Shown: positions 1-9,278, numbered from the stretch's first letter. The stretch is DNA of 64,000 nt from Streptomyces rubradiris (GCF_016860525.1 NZ_BNEA01000015.1:2852001-2916000), one strand, 5' to 3'. The notes: generated by a model from the letters alone, not told the origin. Numbers and translations are program-made.

Positions 1-896
1 TGGACCTGATGCGCCAGGTCCTCGGCGACGACAGACTGCACTACTTCGGCATGTCCTACGGCACGGAAGTCGGCGGTGTCTACGCCCACCTGTTCCCCAA
101 GCGGGTGGGCCGGCTGGTGCTGGACGCGGTGGTCGACCCGGCCGCGGACATGGTGGGTCACGCCGAGAACCAGGCCCGTGGCTTCCAGCGGGCGCTGGAC
201 GACTACCTGAAGTCCACCGGCCAGGACCCGGTACGGGGTTCGCGGGAGATAGCCGACCTGCTGAGGCGGCTCGACGCCGAGCCGCTGCCGGCCTCCTCCG
301 GGCGGAGACTGACCCAGACCCTCGCGACCACCGGGATCATCCTCCCGCTCTACAGCGAGTCGAGCTGGCCCAGACTGACCAGCGCGCTGAAGTCGGCCCG
401 ACAGGGCGACGGTTCCGAACTGCTGGCGCTCGCCGACGAGTACAACGAGCGGGAAGCCTCCGGGCGATACGGCACCACGTCCCACTCCCAGCGGGTCATC
501 TCGTGCCTGGACGACAAGCAGCGGCCGACCCCCGCCGAGACCAAGCGCCGGCTGGCCCGGTTCGAGCGGATCTCCCCGGTGTTCGGGGCCTACCTCGGCT
601 GGGACACGGCGGGCTGGTGCCACGACTGGCCGATACCGGGGCAGTACGACACCCCGCAGGTCGCCGCTCCGGGCGCGGCCCCGATCCTGCTGATCGGCAA
701 CACCGGCGACCCGGCCACCCCCTACGAGGGCACCCGCGAAATGGCCGACGAACTGGGCCGCGGAGTAGGCATCCAACTCACCTGGAAGGGCGAGGGCCAC
801 GGGGCATACGGCAGCGGCAGCCACTGCGTCGACACGACGGTGAACACGTACTTGCTGAAGGGAACGGTGCCGAAGGACGGCAAGGTCTGCTCATAA
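1..896 (+). CDS. alpha/beta hydrolase with TAP-like C-terminus (5' end outside window)
   Basis: The frame is open from the window edge to a TAA stop, so the N-terminus, probably with an export signal, is missing. The nucleophile elbow GMSYG lies about 17 residues into the visible part. The C-terminal third carries the TAP-like pattern: an acid region around GDPATPYEG and a catalytic His in GEGHGAYG, followed by a Cys in SHC. This matches secreted tripeptidyl-aminopeptidase-type hydrolases (SlpD/SlpE-like), which trim short peptides outside Streptomyces cells; the substrate cannot be read from the sequence. It converges on the first cluster gene and probably lies just outside the cluster. Confidence 0.8.
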   Translation, partial: DLMRQVLGDDRLHYFGMSYGTEVGGVYAHLFPKRVGRLVLDAVVDPAADMVGHAENQARGFQRALDDYLKSTGQDPVRGSREIADLLRRLDAEPLPASSGRRLTQTLATTGIILPLYSESSWPRLTSALKSARQGDGSELLALADEYNEREASGRYGTTSHSQRVISCLDDKQRPTPAETKRRLARFERISPVFGAYLGWDTAGWCHDWPIPGQYDTPQVAAPGAAPILLIGNTGDPATPYEGTREMADELGRGVGIQLTWKGEGHGAYGSGSHCVDTTVNTYLLKGTVPKDGKVCS

Positions 897-1040
897 ACCG
901 CACTTCCGTCTCCAGTGCGGCGGCGGGCATCCGGCGGCGCCTTCCCCACCCGCGCTGCAACGCGGGCCTATTCGGAGCCTTGCGGATCATCCGGGGCTGC
1001 CGCCCGCGCGCGTGAAGCACCGGCTGAGCCCGGCAGGCAT

Positions 1041-1076
1041 GCGGCTGCCCCGGCCGGGCAGGGCCAGGGCAGCCGC
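1041..1076. terminator. hairpin between convergent hydrolase and FkbM genes
   Basis: GCGGCTGCCC (1041-1050) pairs perfectly with GGGCAGCCGC (1067-1076) around a GC-rich loop. It sits just after the two convergent stop codons, so it may end transcripts from both sides. There is no T-run, which is usual for Streptomyces terminators. Confidence 0.55.
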
Positions 1077-1085
1077 ACGAACAGG

Positions 1086-1832
1086 TCAGCGGTGGGCGGT
1101 GACGTAGTAAAGCTGCATCTCTTCCCACATCAGCGGTACCGGCTCGCTCGCGACAGTGAAGCCCTTCTCGCGCAGCAAGGCCTCGATCTCGGCAAGGGCG
1201 CCCTCGGTGTTGTCCACCTCCAAAAGGACGTTGCGCACCTTCGCCCAGTCCCCGTCGTCGATTCCGCGCAGCACCTCCAGCTCCGCCCCCTCGACGTCGA
1301 TCTTGAGGAGGTCGACGGTGGTGGCCTCCGGGTGGTGCTCCGCCAGGAAGCGGGACAACCGGTCCACCTGGACGGTGATCGTCGTGGCCTGGAACAGGTC
1401 GGTGGCCGCCTGCTCACCGAGGCGTTCGCTCATCAGGCGCTTCTGCAGGGCCTTCTCCTCCGGGTGGAGGGTGGAGTTGCCCGGCATCGCCGGGTAGTAG
1501 GTGAAGGTCGCCTCGCAGGCCTCGGAGCCGACGGCGTAGGGGTACACCGTCACACCGTCGGCCTGGTGCAGTTCCAGGTTCTGCCGCAGTGCCTGGCGGT
1601 TCTCCGGGGCGGGCTCGAAGGCGATGACCCGGGCCGCCGGGTACTTCTGCTTCATGTAAAGGGAAAACAGCCCGATGTTCGCTCCGACGTCTATGACGAA
1701 CGGCGCCTCAGGGAGCCCCGACTGTTCGTAGTTGTTGTCCTTGAATATCTCCTGGTAGATGAATCGGGCTTCGAACTCCCCGCTGGCATAGCAGGAGAAT
1801 CCCTCTTCCAATTCGATGAGGTGCAGGCCCAT
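1086..1832 (-). CDS. FkbM family SAM-dependent methyltransferase (copy 1)
   Basis: The product is 248 aa with a class I Rossmann fold. The SAM-binding motif VIDVGANIGLFSLY is near residues 40-55, an acidic strand end in VIAFEPAP follows, and LLKIDVEGAELEVL is the typical FkbM motif. The ATG at 1832 is chosen because AAGGAG lies 8 nt upstream and because the start then matches the paralogue at 15836-16582, which has the same length. FkbM enzymes O-methylate hydroxyls of polyketides or sugars. It is divergent from a glycosyltransferase, so methylation of an attached sugar or of the aglycone is plausible. A weak TCAAG site lies near 1939 upstream. Confidence 0.85.
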   Translation of the reverse strand: MGLHLIELEEGFSCYASGEFEARFIYQEIFKDNNYEQSGLPEAPFVIDVGANIGLFSLYMKQKYPAARVIAFEPAPENRQALRQNLELHQADGVTVYPYAVGSEACEATFTYYPAMPGNSTLHPEEKALQKRLMSERLGEQAATDLFQATTITVQVDRLSRFLAEHHPEATTVDLLKIDVEGAELEVLRGIDDGDWAKVRNVLLEVDNTEGALAEIEALLREKGFTVASEPVPLMWEEMQLYYVTAHR

Positions 1833-2023
1833 GCTGTGGACTCCTTCCGCTGGGTCCGGAGCGTCGGCCAGCCACCGGCCCGCCCCGCTCAGAGATATTT
1901 CCACGTGAATAGTGGAGCGCTGCTCGCGACCGACTTGAGTCCTGGCTGTGTATTTCTGAACCGAGCGATTGGCCGGGAAACTCCACAAGACCGACCAGGC
2001 TTTTCTGTGGCAGCATCCGGGCC

Positions 2024-3256
2024 ATGAGAATCCTCTTTCCTGCCGCGCCCGGATACGGGCTGCTGCTCCCGGTCATCCCGTTGGCATGGGCTGCGCGGGC
2101 AGCCGGCCACGAGGTCCTGCTCGCCACCACCGCCTATGTGACCAAGGCCGCCGCCGAGTCGGGGCTGCCGACGGTGGACGTCTTCCCGGCCCGCGATGTC
2201 GGCGCCGATCTGTTGCTGGGCTCCAAGGGGCAGGCCCCGACGGACGAGGAGGCCGGGGCGGGCCTGCCGCCCGGGTACTGGGAGCTGGCCGGTGCGATGC
2301 GCCCCTTCGACCTGTTCACGCTGGCCATGACCGAGGGCACCATCGAGGCCGGCCGCAGCTTCGGCGCGGACCTCGTGGTGTACCCGTCCGACCACGCCGC
2401 GGGGATGCTGGCGGCCGCGGCCCTGGGCGTGCCGGCCCTGGAGGTCGGCAACCGCGTCTCGTGGTCGATGCGCGACGAGGACGTCACGGCCAGCGGCGCG
2501 CAGAACCACCGCACCGGGGTCATCCCCCAGGACTCCCCGCTCATCGCGGGGCTGCGCAAGCGGCTGGGCATCGAGGACCGCGAGCCGGATCTGGTCGCCA
2601 GGATCGACCCGCGGGCACCCAGCCTGGGCGGCCTGTCGGCGGACGCCCCGGACCGCGACGGCGGCGCCCCCTGGTGGCCGATGCGCTACATCCCGTACAA
2701 CGGGGGCGCGCTGGTGCCGGACTGGGCGCTGCGCCGCCCGGAGCGGCCGCGCGTCTGCCTGACCCTCGGCACGGTCATCCCGCTCATGTCCGACGGCAGC
2801 AAGCTCAGGACCCTGATGCAGGCGCTGGGCGAGCTGGACGCCGAGGTCGTCCTCGCGGATCACTCGACCGACATCTCGGCCCTGGGCACGCTGCCCGACA
2901 ACGTTCGGCTGCCCGGCTATCTCCCGCTGTCCGCCTTCCTGGGCACCTGCTCGCTGATCGTGCACCACGGCGGCTCCGGCACCACGGCCGCCGCGCTGCA
3001 CTACGGCGTACCGCAGCTGATCCTGCCCGAGGGCGCCGACAACCCGCTGGTGGCGCAGCGGGTGATCGACTGCGAGGCCGGTCTGTCGCTGCCGTTCGCC
3101 GACATCGAGCTGAACCGGGTACGGCAGCTGGTGCGCCGCCTGCTCGACGAACCCTCCTTCACGGACGCGGCGCGGGCGATCGGCGCGGAGATGGAGACCC
3201 AGCCCAGCCCCGCGTCGGTGATCGACCGGCTCATGCGGCAGCTGGCTCTCCGCTAG
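2024..3256 (+). CDS. GT1-family (MGT-type) glycosyltransferase 1
   Basis: The 410-aa protein has the two Rossmann halves of antibiotic GT-B glycosyltransferases. The N-terminal acceptor half begins MRILFPAAPGYG. The C-terminal nucleotide-sugar half contains HHGGSGTTAAAL at about residues 314-325, the sugar-donor motif of macrolide and aromatic polyketide transferases. Start ATG at 2024. It should move a deoxyhexose from dTDP to the polyketide or to a first sugar. It is followed 37 nt later by the 2,3-dehydratase gene, so sugar making and transfer are probably co-transcribed. The acceptor is not predictable by eye. Confidence 0.88.
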   Translation: MRILFPAAPGYGLLLPVIPLAWAARAAGHEVLLATTAYVTKAAAESGLPTVDVFPARDVGADLLLGSKGQAPTDEEAGAGLPPGYWELAGAMRPFDLFTLAMTEGTIEAGRSFGADLVVYPSDHAAGMLAAAALGVPALEVGNRVSWSMRDEDVTASGAQNHRTGVIPQDSPLIAGLRKRLGIEDREPDLVARIDPRAPSLGGLSADAPDRDGGAPWWPMRYIPYNGGALVPDWALRRPERPRVCLTLGTVIPLMSDGSKLRTLMQALGELDAEVVLADHSTDISALGTLPDNVRLPGYLPLSAFLGTCSLIVHHGGSGTTAAALHYGVPQLILPEGADNPLVAQRVIDCEAGLSLPFADIELNRVRQLVRRLLDEPSFTDAARAIGAEMETQPSPASVIDRLMRQLALR

Positions 3257-3293
3257 CCACCGTCCGGCTCGGATCAGCACTTAGGAGGTCCAC

Positions 3294-4661
3294 TTGTTCT
3301 CCACAACGGCAGACTTCAGCAGCTGGTTCGCCGACCGCTGCCGGGCGCACGAGTACCAGGTGTCCCGGGTGCCGCTCGACCGGCTCGACGGCTGGCGGTT
3401 CGAGCGCGGGACCGGGAACCTGGTCCACCGCAGCGGCCGGTTCTTCTCCGTCGAGGGGCTGGACGTGCGGGACGCGGGCCGCGAGGTCGACGCCTGGCAG
3501 CAGCCGATCATCGTGCAGCCCGAGTACGGGATCCTCGGAATCCTGGTCAGGAGGTTCCACGGGGTCCCGCACTTCCTGCTCCAGGCCAAGATGGAACCGG
3601 GCAACGTCAACCTGGTCCAGCTCTCGCCCACCGTGCAGGCGACGAAGAGCAACTACACCCGGGTGCACGGGGGCAAGCCGGTCCCCTACCTGGAGCACTT
3701 CATCGCCCCGCACCGCGGGCGGGTGCTGCACGACGCGCTCCAGTCCGAGCAGGCCTCGTGGTTCCTGGGCAAACGCAACCGCAACATGGTCATCGAGATC
3801 GACGAGGAGATCGAGCTCCACGACGACTTCTGCTGGCTGACCGCCGCCCAGATCAGCGAGCTGCTCACCGTCGACAACCTGGTCAACATGGACACCCGGA
3901 CCGTGCTCTCCGGCGCGACCCCGTTCCGGCTGACCGGCCCGGCCCACGGCGGCGGCTTCCGGGACGCGCTGAACCGCTCGTGGCGGCCGGACGCACAGCC
4001 GTACCACGACACGGCCCGGCTGCTGAGCTGGTTCACCGACACCAAGTGCCATTCCTCGCTCACCCGGCGGCGCATCCCCCTGGCGGACGTGGGCGGCTGG
4101 TCGAGGACCGACGGTGTCATCGCCCACGACGAGGGCAAGCACTTCACCGTGGTAGGGGTGGACGTCAGCGCCAGCAGCCGTGAGGTGGCCAGCTGGTCGC
4201 AGGTGATGCTCCAGCCGCGCAGCGAGGGGGTCATCGCCTTCCTGGCCAAGCCCATCAACGGGGTGATGCACCTGCTGGTGCAGGCGCGGACCGAGACAGG
4301 GGCCGGTGACGTGATCGAGCTGGCGCCGACGGTCCACTGCCAGCCGGCCAACTACCCGCTCAACGGGGCCCGGCCCCGGTACCTGGACGAGGTGGTCACC
4401 GCGCCCCCGGAGCGGATCCGCTTCGAGTCCGTCCACTCGGAGGAGGGCGGCCGTTTCTACCACGCGCAGAACCGGTACATGCTCGTCGAGGCCGACGCCG
4501 GCTTCCCCACCGAGGTCCCGCCCGACTACGCCTGGATGACGCTCCGCCAGCTGACCGAGTTCGTCCGCTACGGCAACTACATCAACGTGGAGGCCAGAAG
4601 CCTTCTGACCCTCCTCAACTTCGCCGACCTGCGCGCTCCGGTGCTGCCGAACGCGGCGTAG
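3294..4661 (+). CDS. NDP-hexose 2,3-dehydratase
   Basis: The 455-aa product is built of two similar halves of about 210 residues each, both with the pattern 'W..R.TGN/D...H..G+FF.V.G' and 'QP....GI/VI..LV+...G..H.L.QA+.E.GN'. This duplication is diagnostic of the TylCVI/OleV/SpnO family, which removes water from dTDP-4-keto-6-deoxyglucose, taking away the C2 hydroxyl, as the first committed step to 2,6-dideoxysugars. The start is a TTG at 3294, supported by AGGAGG at 3283-3288. The unstable 3,4-diketo product needs a 3-ketoreductase; the candidate is the Gfo/Idh protein at 24258-25217. Confidence 0.92.
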   Translation: MFSTTADFSSWFADRCRAHEYQVSRVPLDRLDGWRFERGTGNLVHRSGRFFSVEGLDVRDAGREVDAWQQPIIVQPEYGILGILVRRFHGVPHFLLQAKMEPGNVNLVQLSPTVQATKSNYTRVHGGKPVPYLEHFIAPHRGRVLHDALQSEQASWFLGKRNRNMVIEIDEEIELHDDFCWLTAAQISELLTVDNLVNMDTRTVLSGATPFRLTGPAHGGGFRDALNRSWRPDAQPYHDTARLLSWFTDTKCHSSLTRRRIPLADVGGWSRTDGVIAHDEGKHFTVVGVDVSASSREVASWSQVMLQPRSEGVIAFLAKPINGVMHLLVQARTETGAGDVIELAPTVHCQPANYPLNGARPRYLDEVVTAPPERIRFESVHSEEGGRFYHAQNRYMLVEADAGFPTEVPPDYAWMTLRQLTEFVRYGNYINVEARSLLTLLNFADLRAPVLPNAA

Positions 4662-4670
4662 GACCAGACG

Positions 4671-4707
4671 ACAGCGCCCGGCCGGGGCTTCCCCGGCCGG
4701 GCGCTGT
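4671..4707. terminator. 17-bp perfect hairpin, bidirectional terminator
   Basis: ACAGCGCCCGGCCGGGG (4671-4687) pairs with 4691-4707 around a CTT loop. It separates the convergent 2,3-dehydratase and 4,6-dehydratase genes and should end both transcripts. Confidence 0.85.
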
Positions 4708-4721
4708 CGCATGGCGTCCGG

Positions 4722-5705
4722 TCAGACCATGGCGGCCTTCAGCGGTTCCCACCAGGCGCGGTGCTCGCGGTACCAGCGCACCGTGGCGGCCAGGCCCGCC
4801 TCGAACGGTACGCGGGGGGCGTACCCGAGTTCGTTCCGTATCTTGGTCCAGTCGACCGAGTAACGGCGGTCGTGGCCCTTGCGGTCGGTGACGTACTCCA
4901 CGCTGGAGTCCCAGTCGGCGCCGAGCGCCTCCAGCAGCATGCGGGTGATCTCGTTGTTGGAGAGTTCCTCCCCGCCGCCGATGTTGTAGACCTCGCCGGC
5001 CCGGCCGCCGGTGCGCACGAGTTCGATGCCCTGGACGTGGTCGTCGATGTGCAGCCAGTCCCGGACGTTGCCGCCGTCGCCGTACAGCGGCACCTTCCTG
5101 CCCTCCAGCAGGTTCGTGACGAAGAGCGGGATGAGCTTCTCGGGGAACTGGTGGTGGCCGTAGTTGTTGGAGCAGCGGGTCACCCGGACGTCCAGGCCGT
5201 GGGTGCGGTGGTACGACAGCGCCACCAGATCGCTGGACGCCTTCGACGCGGAGTAGACGGAGTTGGGCCGCAGCGGGTCGGTCTCCGGCCAGGAGCCGGA
5301 CTCGATCGAGCCGTACACCTCGTCGGTGGAGATGTGCACGAACCGCTCGACGCCCGCCCGGTGCGCGGCGTCGACCAGGGTGTGCGTGCCCAGCACGTTC
5401 GTGTGGACGAACTGCGCGCCGCCGTCGATGGAATGGTCCACATGGGACTCGGCCGCGAAGTGGACCACCTGGTCGTGCCGGGCCATCAGCCGCTCGACCA
5501 CCGGGGCGTCGCAGATGTCGCCCCGCACGAAGGAGAAGCGGGGATGGGCGCGCACCTCGTCCAGGTTGGCGGGGTTGCCCGCGTAGGTGAGGTTGTCCAG
5601 CACCGTCACGCAGACGTCGTCCGGGCCCTGGGGGCCGAGCAGCGTGCGGACGTAGTGGGAGCCGATGAATCCGGCCCCGCCGGTCACGAGAAGACGGGTC
5701 GTCAT
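4722..5705 (-). CDS. rfbB: dTDP-glucose 4,6-dehydratase
   Basis: The 327-aa extended SDR has the NAD motif GGAGFIGSH near residues 9-17, the catalytic STDEVYG segment (Thr127-Asp128-Glu129) and YSASK (Tyr151, Lys155). It oxidises, dehydrates and reduces dTDP-glucose to dTDP-4-keto-6-deoxyglucose, the common precursor of all deoxysugars of this cluster. Its ATG overlaps the stop of the upstream thymidylyltransferase gene in an ATGA, so the two are translationally coupled. It may be a cluster copy rather than the housekeeping rhamnose copy; this cannot be settled here. Confidence 0.95.
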   Translation of the reverse strand: MTTRLLVTGGAGFIGSHYVRTLLGPQGPDDVCVTVLDNLTYAGNPANLDEVRAHPRFSFVRGDICDAPVVERLMARHDQVVHFAAESHVDHSIDGGAQFVHTNVLGTHTLVDAAHRAGVERFVHISTDEVYGSIESGSWPETDPLRPNSVYSASKASSDLVALSYHRTHGLDVRVTRCSNNYGHHQFPEKLIPLFVTNLLEGRKVPLYGDGGNVRDWLHIDDHVQGIELVRTGGRAGEVYNIGGGEELSNNEITRMLLEALGADWDSSVEYVTDRKGHDRRYSVDWTKIRNELGYAPRVPFEAGLAATVRWYREHRAWWEPLKAAMV

Positions 5706-6769
5706 GAGGAGATCTGCACCTTACTGTGGTCACCGAGCACGAGCCGGTGGGCGGACGGGGTGCGCGGAGCCGGTGTCACCTCGACATCGCGGCCGATGAG
5801 CGAGGCCTCCACGCGGCGGACCCCGGTGATCGTCGAGTCCCGCAGCACGATCGAGTACTCCACCTCGCTGTCCTCGATACGGCACCCCTCGGAGATGGAG
5901 GTGAAGGGACCGACGTACGAGCCGCTGATCACGGCACCGGCTCCGATGACCGCCGGCCCGACCACGCGGCTGCCGCTGACCGTCGCGCCGTTCTCGATCC
6001 GGACCCGGCCGATGATCTCGCTGGCGGCGTCGACCGTCCCGGCCGTGCCCGCCTCGATCGTCTCGAGGACCGAGCGGTTGACCTCCAGCATGTCGGCGAC
6101 GTTGCCGGTGTCCTTCCAGTACCCCGAGATCGTGGTCGACCGCACGTCCTGGCCCTGGTCGAGAAGCCACTGGATGGCGTGGGTGATCTCCAGCTCGCCG
6201 CGCCCGGAGGGCGTGATGGCCCGTACGGCCTCGTGGACGGCCGGCGAGAAGAGGTAGACGCCGACCAGGGCGAGGTCGCTCTTCGGGAACTCGGGCTTCT
6301 CGACCAGCGAGACCACCCGGCCGTCCGCGTCCAGCTCCGCCACGCCGAACGAGCGGGGGTCCGGCACCCGGGTCAGCAGGATGCTCGCGTCCGGCCGCTC
6401 CCTGCGGAACTCGTCCACCAGGCCGGTGATGCCCCCGACGATGAAGTTGTCGCCGAGGTACATCACGAAGTCGTCGTCGCCGAGGAAGTCCCGCGCGACG
6501 AGCACCGCGTGGGCCAGGCCCAGCGGAGCCTCCTGGCGGATGTAGGTCACGTCGAGACCGAAGCGGGAGCCGTCCCCGACCGCCTCGGTGATCTCGTCGG
6601 CGGTGTCCCCCACGACGACACCGACCTCGGTGATACCGGCGTCGGCGATCGCCTCCAGGCCGTAGAAGAGCACGGGTTTGTTGGCCACCGGCACCAGCTG
6701 TTTGGCCGATGTGTGGGTGATGGGGCGCAGCCGGGTCCCGGACCCGCCGGACAGTACGAGCGCCTTCAT
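5702..6769 (-). CDS. rfbA: glucose-1-phosphate thymidylyltransferase (long StrD type)
   Basis: The 355-aa nucleotidyltransferase begins MKALVLSGGSGTRLRP, the signature nucleotide-binding loop of RmlA enzymes, with the metal-site region YLGDNF downstream. The last 110 residues show isoleucine-rich hexapeptide-like repeats (left-handed beta helix), as in the antibiotic-cluster StrD class rather than the short 290-aa RmlA. It makes dTDP-glucose from glucose-1-phosphate and dTTP, step one of the sugar pathway. GGAGG lies 7 nt before the ATG. First gene of a two-gene operon with rfbB. Confidence 0.94.
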   Translation of the reverse strand: MKALVLSGGSGTRLRPITHTSAKQLVPVANKPVLFYGLEAIADAGITEVGVVVGDTADEITEAVGDGSRFGLDVTYIRQEAPLGLAHAVLVARDFLGDDDFVMYLGDNFIVGGITGLVDEFRRERPDASILLTRVPDPRSFGVAELDADGRVVSLVEKPEFPKSDLALVGVYLFSPAVHEAVRAITPSGRGELEITHAIQWLLDQGQDVRSTTISGYWKDTGNVADMLEVNRSVLETIEAGTAGTVDAASEIIGRVRIENGATVSGSRVVGPAVIGAGAVISGSYVGPFTSISEGCRIEDSEVEYSIVLRDSTITGVRRVEASLIGRDVEVTPAPRTPSAHRLVLGDHSKVQISS

Positions 6770-6901
6770 GTACGAGCCTCCAGAGCAGATGGCACCGGTC
6801 TTCCCTACGTCCGCAGCGTGGCGGCCTCCGCTCCAGGCGAGGTCGAGCAGTGGCAGAGGTACGCCGGAAGGACGGCCCCGCGCGCGGTGCCGAAGGCGCG
6901 T

Positions 6902-6919
6902 TTCAAGCCGCGTTCAAGG
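6902..6919 (+). promoter_or_regulatory. putative SARP box before the SnoaL-SDR-LLM operon
   Basis: TTCAAGC-CGCG-TTCAAGG: two heptamers with an 11-bp period, about 79 nt before the start at 6998, reading toward that gene. This is the cleanest copy of the motif in the window. SARP activators are known to bind heptamer direct repeats spaced by one helical turn; binding here is inferred. Confidence 0.5.
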
Positions 6920-6997
6920 CGATCGACGCAGACTCGCTGGCCTGGGACCGGGCCGCCCATGGCCCCTCCACCCCGAGTACAGCGGAGGCCTCACCGC

Positions 6998-7438
6998 ATG
7001 CCCATCACGGCGACCTTCACGGACATCTACACGGCCGTCTGCCAGTTCTACGGCCGGCAGGTCCAGCTGCTCGACAGCAACCGCTTCGAGGAGTACGCCC
7101 ACACCTTCACCCCCGACGGCGAGTTCCAGCACACTCCCGGCGTCCCCCCGGCGCGCACCCACGCCGGGATCATCGAGGAACTGCGCCGCTTCAACACCCG
7201 GTTCGCCGACGACCCGGTGCAGCGCCGGCACATGTTCAGCATGCTCAACCTGACCCCGCGCGAGGACGGCGCCTACGACGCCCGCTTCTACGCCCTGGTC
7301 CTCACCACCCGCCCCGGCGTCAAGGAGCCGGTCGTCGGCCCGAGCTGCCTGGTGCACGACGTCCTGGTGATCGAGGACGGCGAGGTCCGCAACCGCTCCC
7401 GCCGGGTGGAGCACGACCACATGTTCACCCTCGCCTGA
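6998..7438 (+). CDS. SnoaL/NTF2-like polyketide tailoring protein
   Basis: The 146-aa protein begins MPITATFTDIYTAVCQFY and has the cone-shaped alpha+beta NTF2 pattern: an N-terminal helix pair, FTPDGEFQHTPG, then VEHDHMFTLA at the end. The family includes polyketide cyclases (SnoaL, AknH), hydroxylases and ActVI-ORFA, which helps pyran-ring formation in actinorhodin. Start ATG 6998 has GCGGAGG about 10 nt upstream. First gene of a three-gene operon with an SDR and an F420-type oxidoreductase. Whether it cyclises, hydroxylates or only assists is not visible. Confidence 0.75.
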   Translation: MPITATFTDIYTAVCQFYGRQVQLLDSNRFEEYAHTFTPDGEFQHTPGVPPARTHAGIIEELRRFNTRFADDPVQRRHMFSMLNLTPREDGAYDARFYALVLTTRPGVKEPVVGPSCLVHDVLVIEDGEVRNRSRRVEHDHMFTLA

Positions 7439-7478
7439 CATCCGTACCGAACGCTGTCCTCCCCTGGAAAGGAATCGC

Positions 7479-8213
7479 ATGACCGACAAGCCCGTCGCCC
7501 TCGTCACCGGGTCGTCGTCCGGGATCGGCGCCGCCATCGCCCGCCGGATGTCCGCCGAGGGCATGGCGGTCGTCGTCAACTCGGTCCGCAGTGTCGAGGC
7601 CGGACAGGAGCTGGCCGCGTCGCTGCCGGACGCCCGGTTCGTCCGCGCCGACGTCTCCGACGAGGCCGAGGCCCGGCAGCTCGTCGAGCAGGTCGTCGCG
7701 GCGTACGGACGGCTGGACCTGCTGGTCAACAACGCCGGCGTCACCCAGCCGATCCCGCACGCGGACCTCGACGCCGCGACGGGCGACGTCTGGCGCAGGA
7801 TTCTCGGCCTCAACGTCATCGGCACCTGGCAGACAACGGTCGCGGCCGTGCCGTGGCTGCGCCGCTCGCCCGGCGGCGGCCATGTCGTCAACATCTCGTC
7901 GGTGGCCGGCACCCGCCCGGCCGGCAGCTCCATTCCGTACGCCGTGAGCAAGGCCGCGGTGGACCACATGACCCGGCTGCTGGCCGGCGCGCTCGGCCCC
8001 GGCGTCCGGGTGAACGCGGTCGCGCCCGGCCTGGTCGACACGCCCTGGACCCAGGGCTTCACCGAGATCCGGGCCCGGGTCGAGGCCACCACGCCGCTGC
8101 GCCGGGTCGGCACTCCGGAGGACGTGGCCGAGGTCGTGGCCGGGCTGCAGCGCGCCGCCTACACCACCGGCGAGGTCGTCCTCGTCGACGGCGGCGCGCA
8201 CCTGCTGATCTGA
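7479..8213 (+). CDS. short-chain dehydrogenase/reductase (tailoring)
   Basis: Classical 244-aa SDR: cofactor loop TGSSSGIG near residues 10-17, NNAG at 84-87, catalytic Ser140/141, Tyr154 and Lys158 (YAVSK), and a C-terminal GEVVLVDGG. It is closer in layout to 3-oxoacyl-ACP or tailoring reductases than to the ActIII-type reductase of this cluster. In granaticin-type pathways an SDR fixes the C3 stereochemistry of the pyran, replacing the ActVI-ORF1 dehydrogenase, so that role is possible. AAAGGAA precedes ATG 7479; it lies 40 nt after the SnoaL gene. Confidence 0.85.
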   Translation: MTDKPVALVTGSSSGIGAAIARRMSAEGMAVVVNSVRSVEAGQELAASLPDARFVRADVSDEAEARQLVEQVVAAYGRLDLLVNNAGVTQPIPHADLDAATGDVWRRILGLNVIGTWQTTVAAVPWLRRSPGGGHVVNISSVAGTRPAGSSIPYAVSKAAVDHMTRLLAGALGPGVRVNAVAPGLVDTPWTQGFTEIRARVEATTPLRRVGTPEDVAEVVAGLQRAAYTTGEVVLVDGGAHLLI

Positions 8214-8232
8214 GCCGGAAAGGGCTACCACT

Positions 8233-9267
8233 GTGAAACTGGGCGTGAACCTGACCTATCAGGGGGCGGCGGAGCTGGCCGTCACCGCCGAACGGCTCGG
8301 CTACGACGTCGCCTTCGCCCCCGAGGGCTACCGGTCGGACGCGGCGAGCGTCCTCGGCCTGGTCGCCGGGAAGACCGACCGGATCGGGCTCGCCTCGGGC
8401 GTGATGCAGATCCCGGGCCGCACCCCGGGGATGGCGGCGTTGACCGCGGCGACCCTCAACTCGCTCTCCGGCGGCCGGTTCCGGCTGGGCCTCGGGGTGT
8501 CCAACCCGGATGTCTCCGACGGCTGGTACGGGGTACCGTTCGACCGGCCGCTGGAGCGGACCCGCGAGTACGTGGAGATCGTACGGACGGCGCTGTCCGG
8601 CCGGCCGGTGGTCTACGCGGGCGAGCACTACCGGCTGCCGTACTCCGGCGCCGCGGGCGCCCCGCTGCACGTCATCACCGAGCCGGCGGGCACCTCGGTC
8701 CCCGTCTACCTGGGTGCGGTGGGCCCGCGCAACCTCCGGCTGGCCGGGGAGATAGCCGACGGCTGGATCGGCGTCTTCGCCGCGCCCGAGCAGGTCGCCG
8801 AGTCCGTCGAGCGCATCGCCGCCGGGCGTGCCCTGCGCGGAGCCACCCTGGACGGCTTCGAGGTGATCCCGTGCCTGGCCACCTCGGTGGGCGAGGACAT
8901 CGCGGGCTGCGTGGACCTGCTGCGCGCCCACTACGCCCACCTGATGGGCATCGGGGACCCGGCGCGGAACTTCTACTGCAAGCTGGCCGCACAGCTCGGC
9001 TGGCCGCAGGAGGCGCGGGAGGTGAGCCTGCGGATCCACAAGGGCGACCGGGCCGGAGCCGCCGCGGCGGTGCCCGCCGGCTTCATCGACCAGACGTCGC
9101 TGGTCGGCCCGGTCGGCAGGATCGCGGAACGCATGGCGGCCTACGCCGAAGCGGGCGTGACCACCCTGAGCGTCATGATCTCCGCGGTCGACACCGACCT
9201 GAACGGCCGGCTCGCCGTCCTGGAGCAGGCCATGGCGGCCCTCCAGGCGTCGGGAGCCGGCGGCTGA
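8233..9267 (+). CDS. LLM-class F420-dependent oxidoreductase
   Basis: The 344-aa TIM-barrel protein of the luciferase-like superfamily begins MKLGVNLTYQGAAELAVTAE and contains SGGRFRLGLGVSNP, the coenzyme F420/FMN-binding strand common to actinobacterial F420-dependent reductases. The length, and the lack of a partner subunit, favour an F420H2-dependent reductase over a bacterial luciferase monooxygenase. It probably reduces a quinone, enone or imine in the polyketide; the substrate is unknown. GTG start 8233 with GGAAAGGG before it, 19 nt after the SDR stop. A strong hairpin follows. Confidence 0.85.
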   Translation: MKLGVNLTYQGAAELAVTAERLGYDVAFAPEGYRSDAASVLGLVAGKTDRIGLASGVMQIPGRTPGMAALTAATLNSLSGGRFRLGLGVSNPDVSDGWYGVPFDRPLERTREYVEIVRTALSGRPVVYAGEHYRLPYSGAAGAPLHVITEPAGTSVPVYLGAVGPRNLRLAGEIADGWIGVFAAPEQVAESVERIAAGRALRGATLDGFEVIPCLATSVGEDIAGCVDLLRAHYAHLMGIGDPARNFYCKLAAQLGWPQEAREVSLRIHKGDRAGAAAAVPAGFIDQTSLVGPVGRIAERMAAYAEAGVTTLSVMISAVDTDLNGRLAVLEQAMAALQASGAGG

Positions 9268-9278
9268 CCCGGGCGCGG

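Noticed and set aside
3294..4661. Aminosugar pathway
   Set aside because: The 2,3-dehydratase could feed one, but no aminotransferase or N-methyltransferase is in the window.
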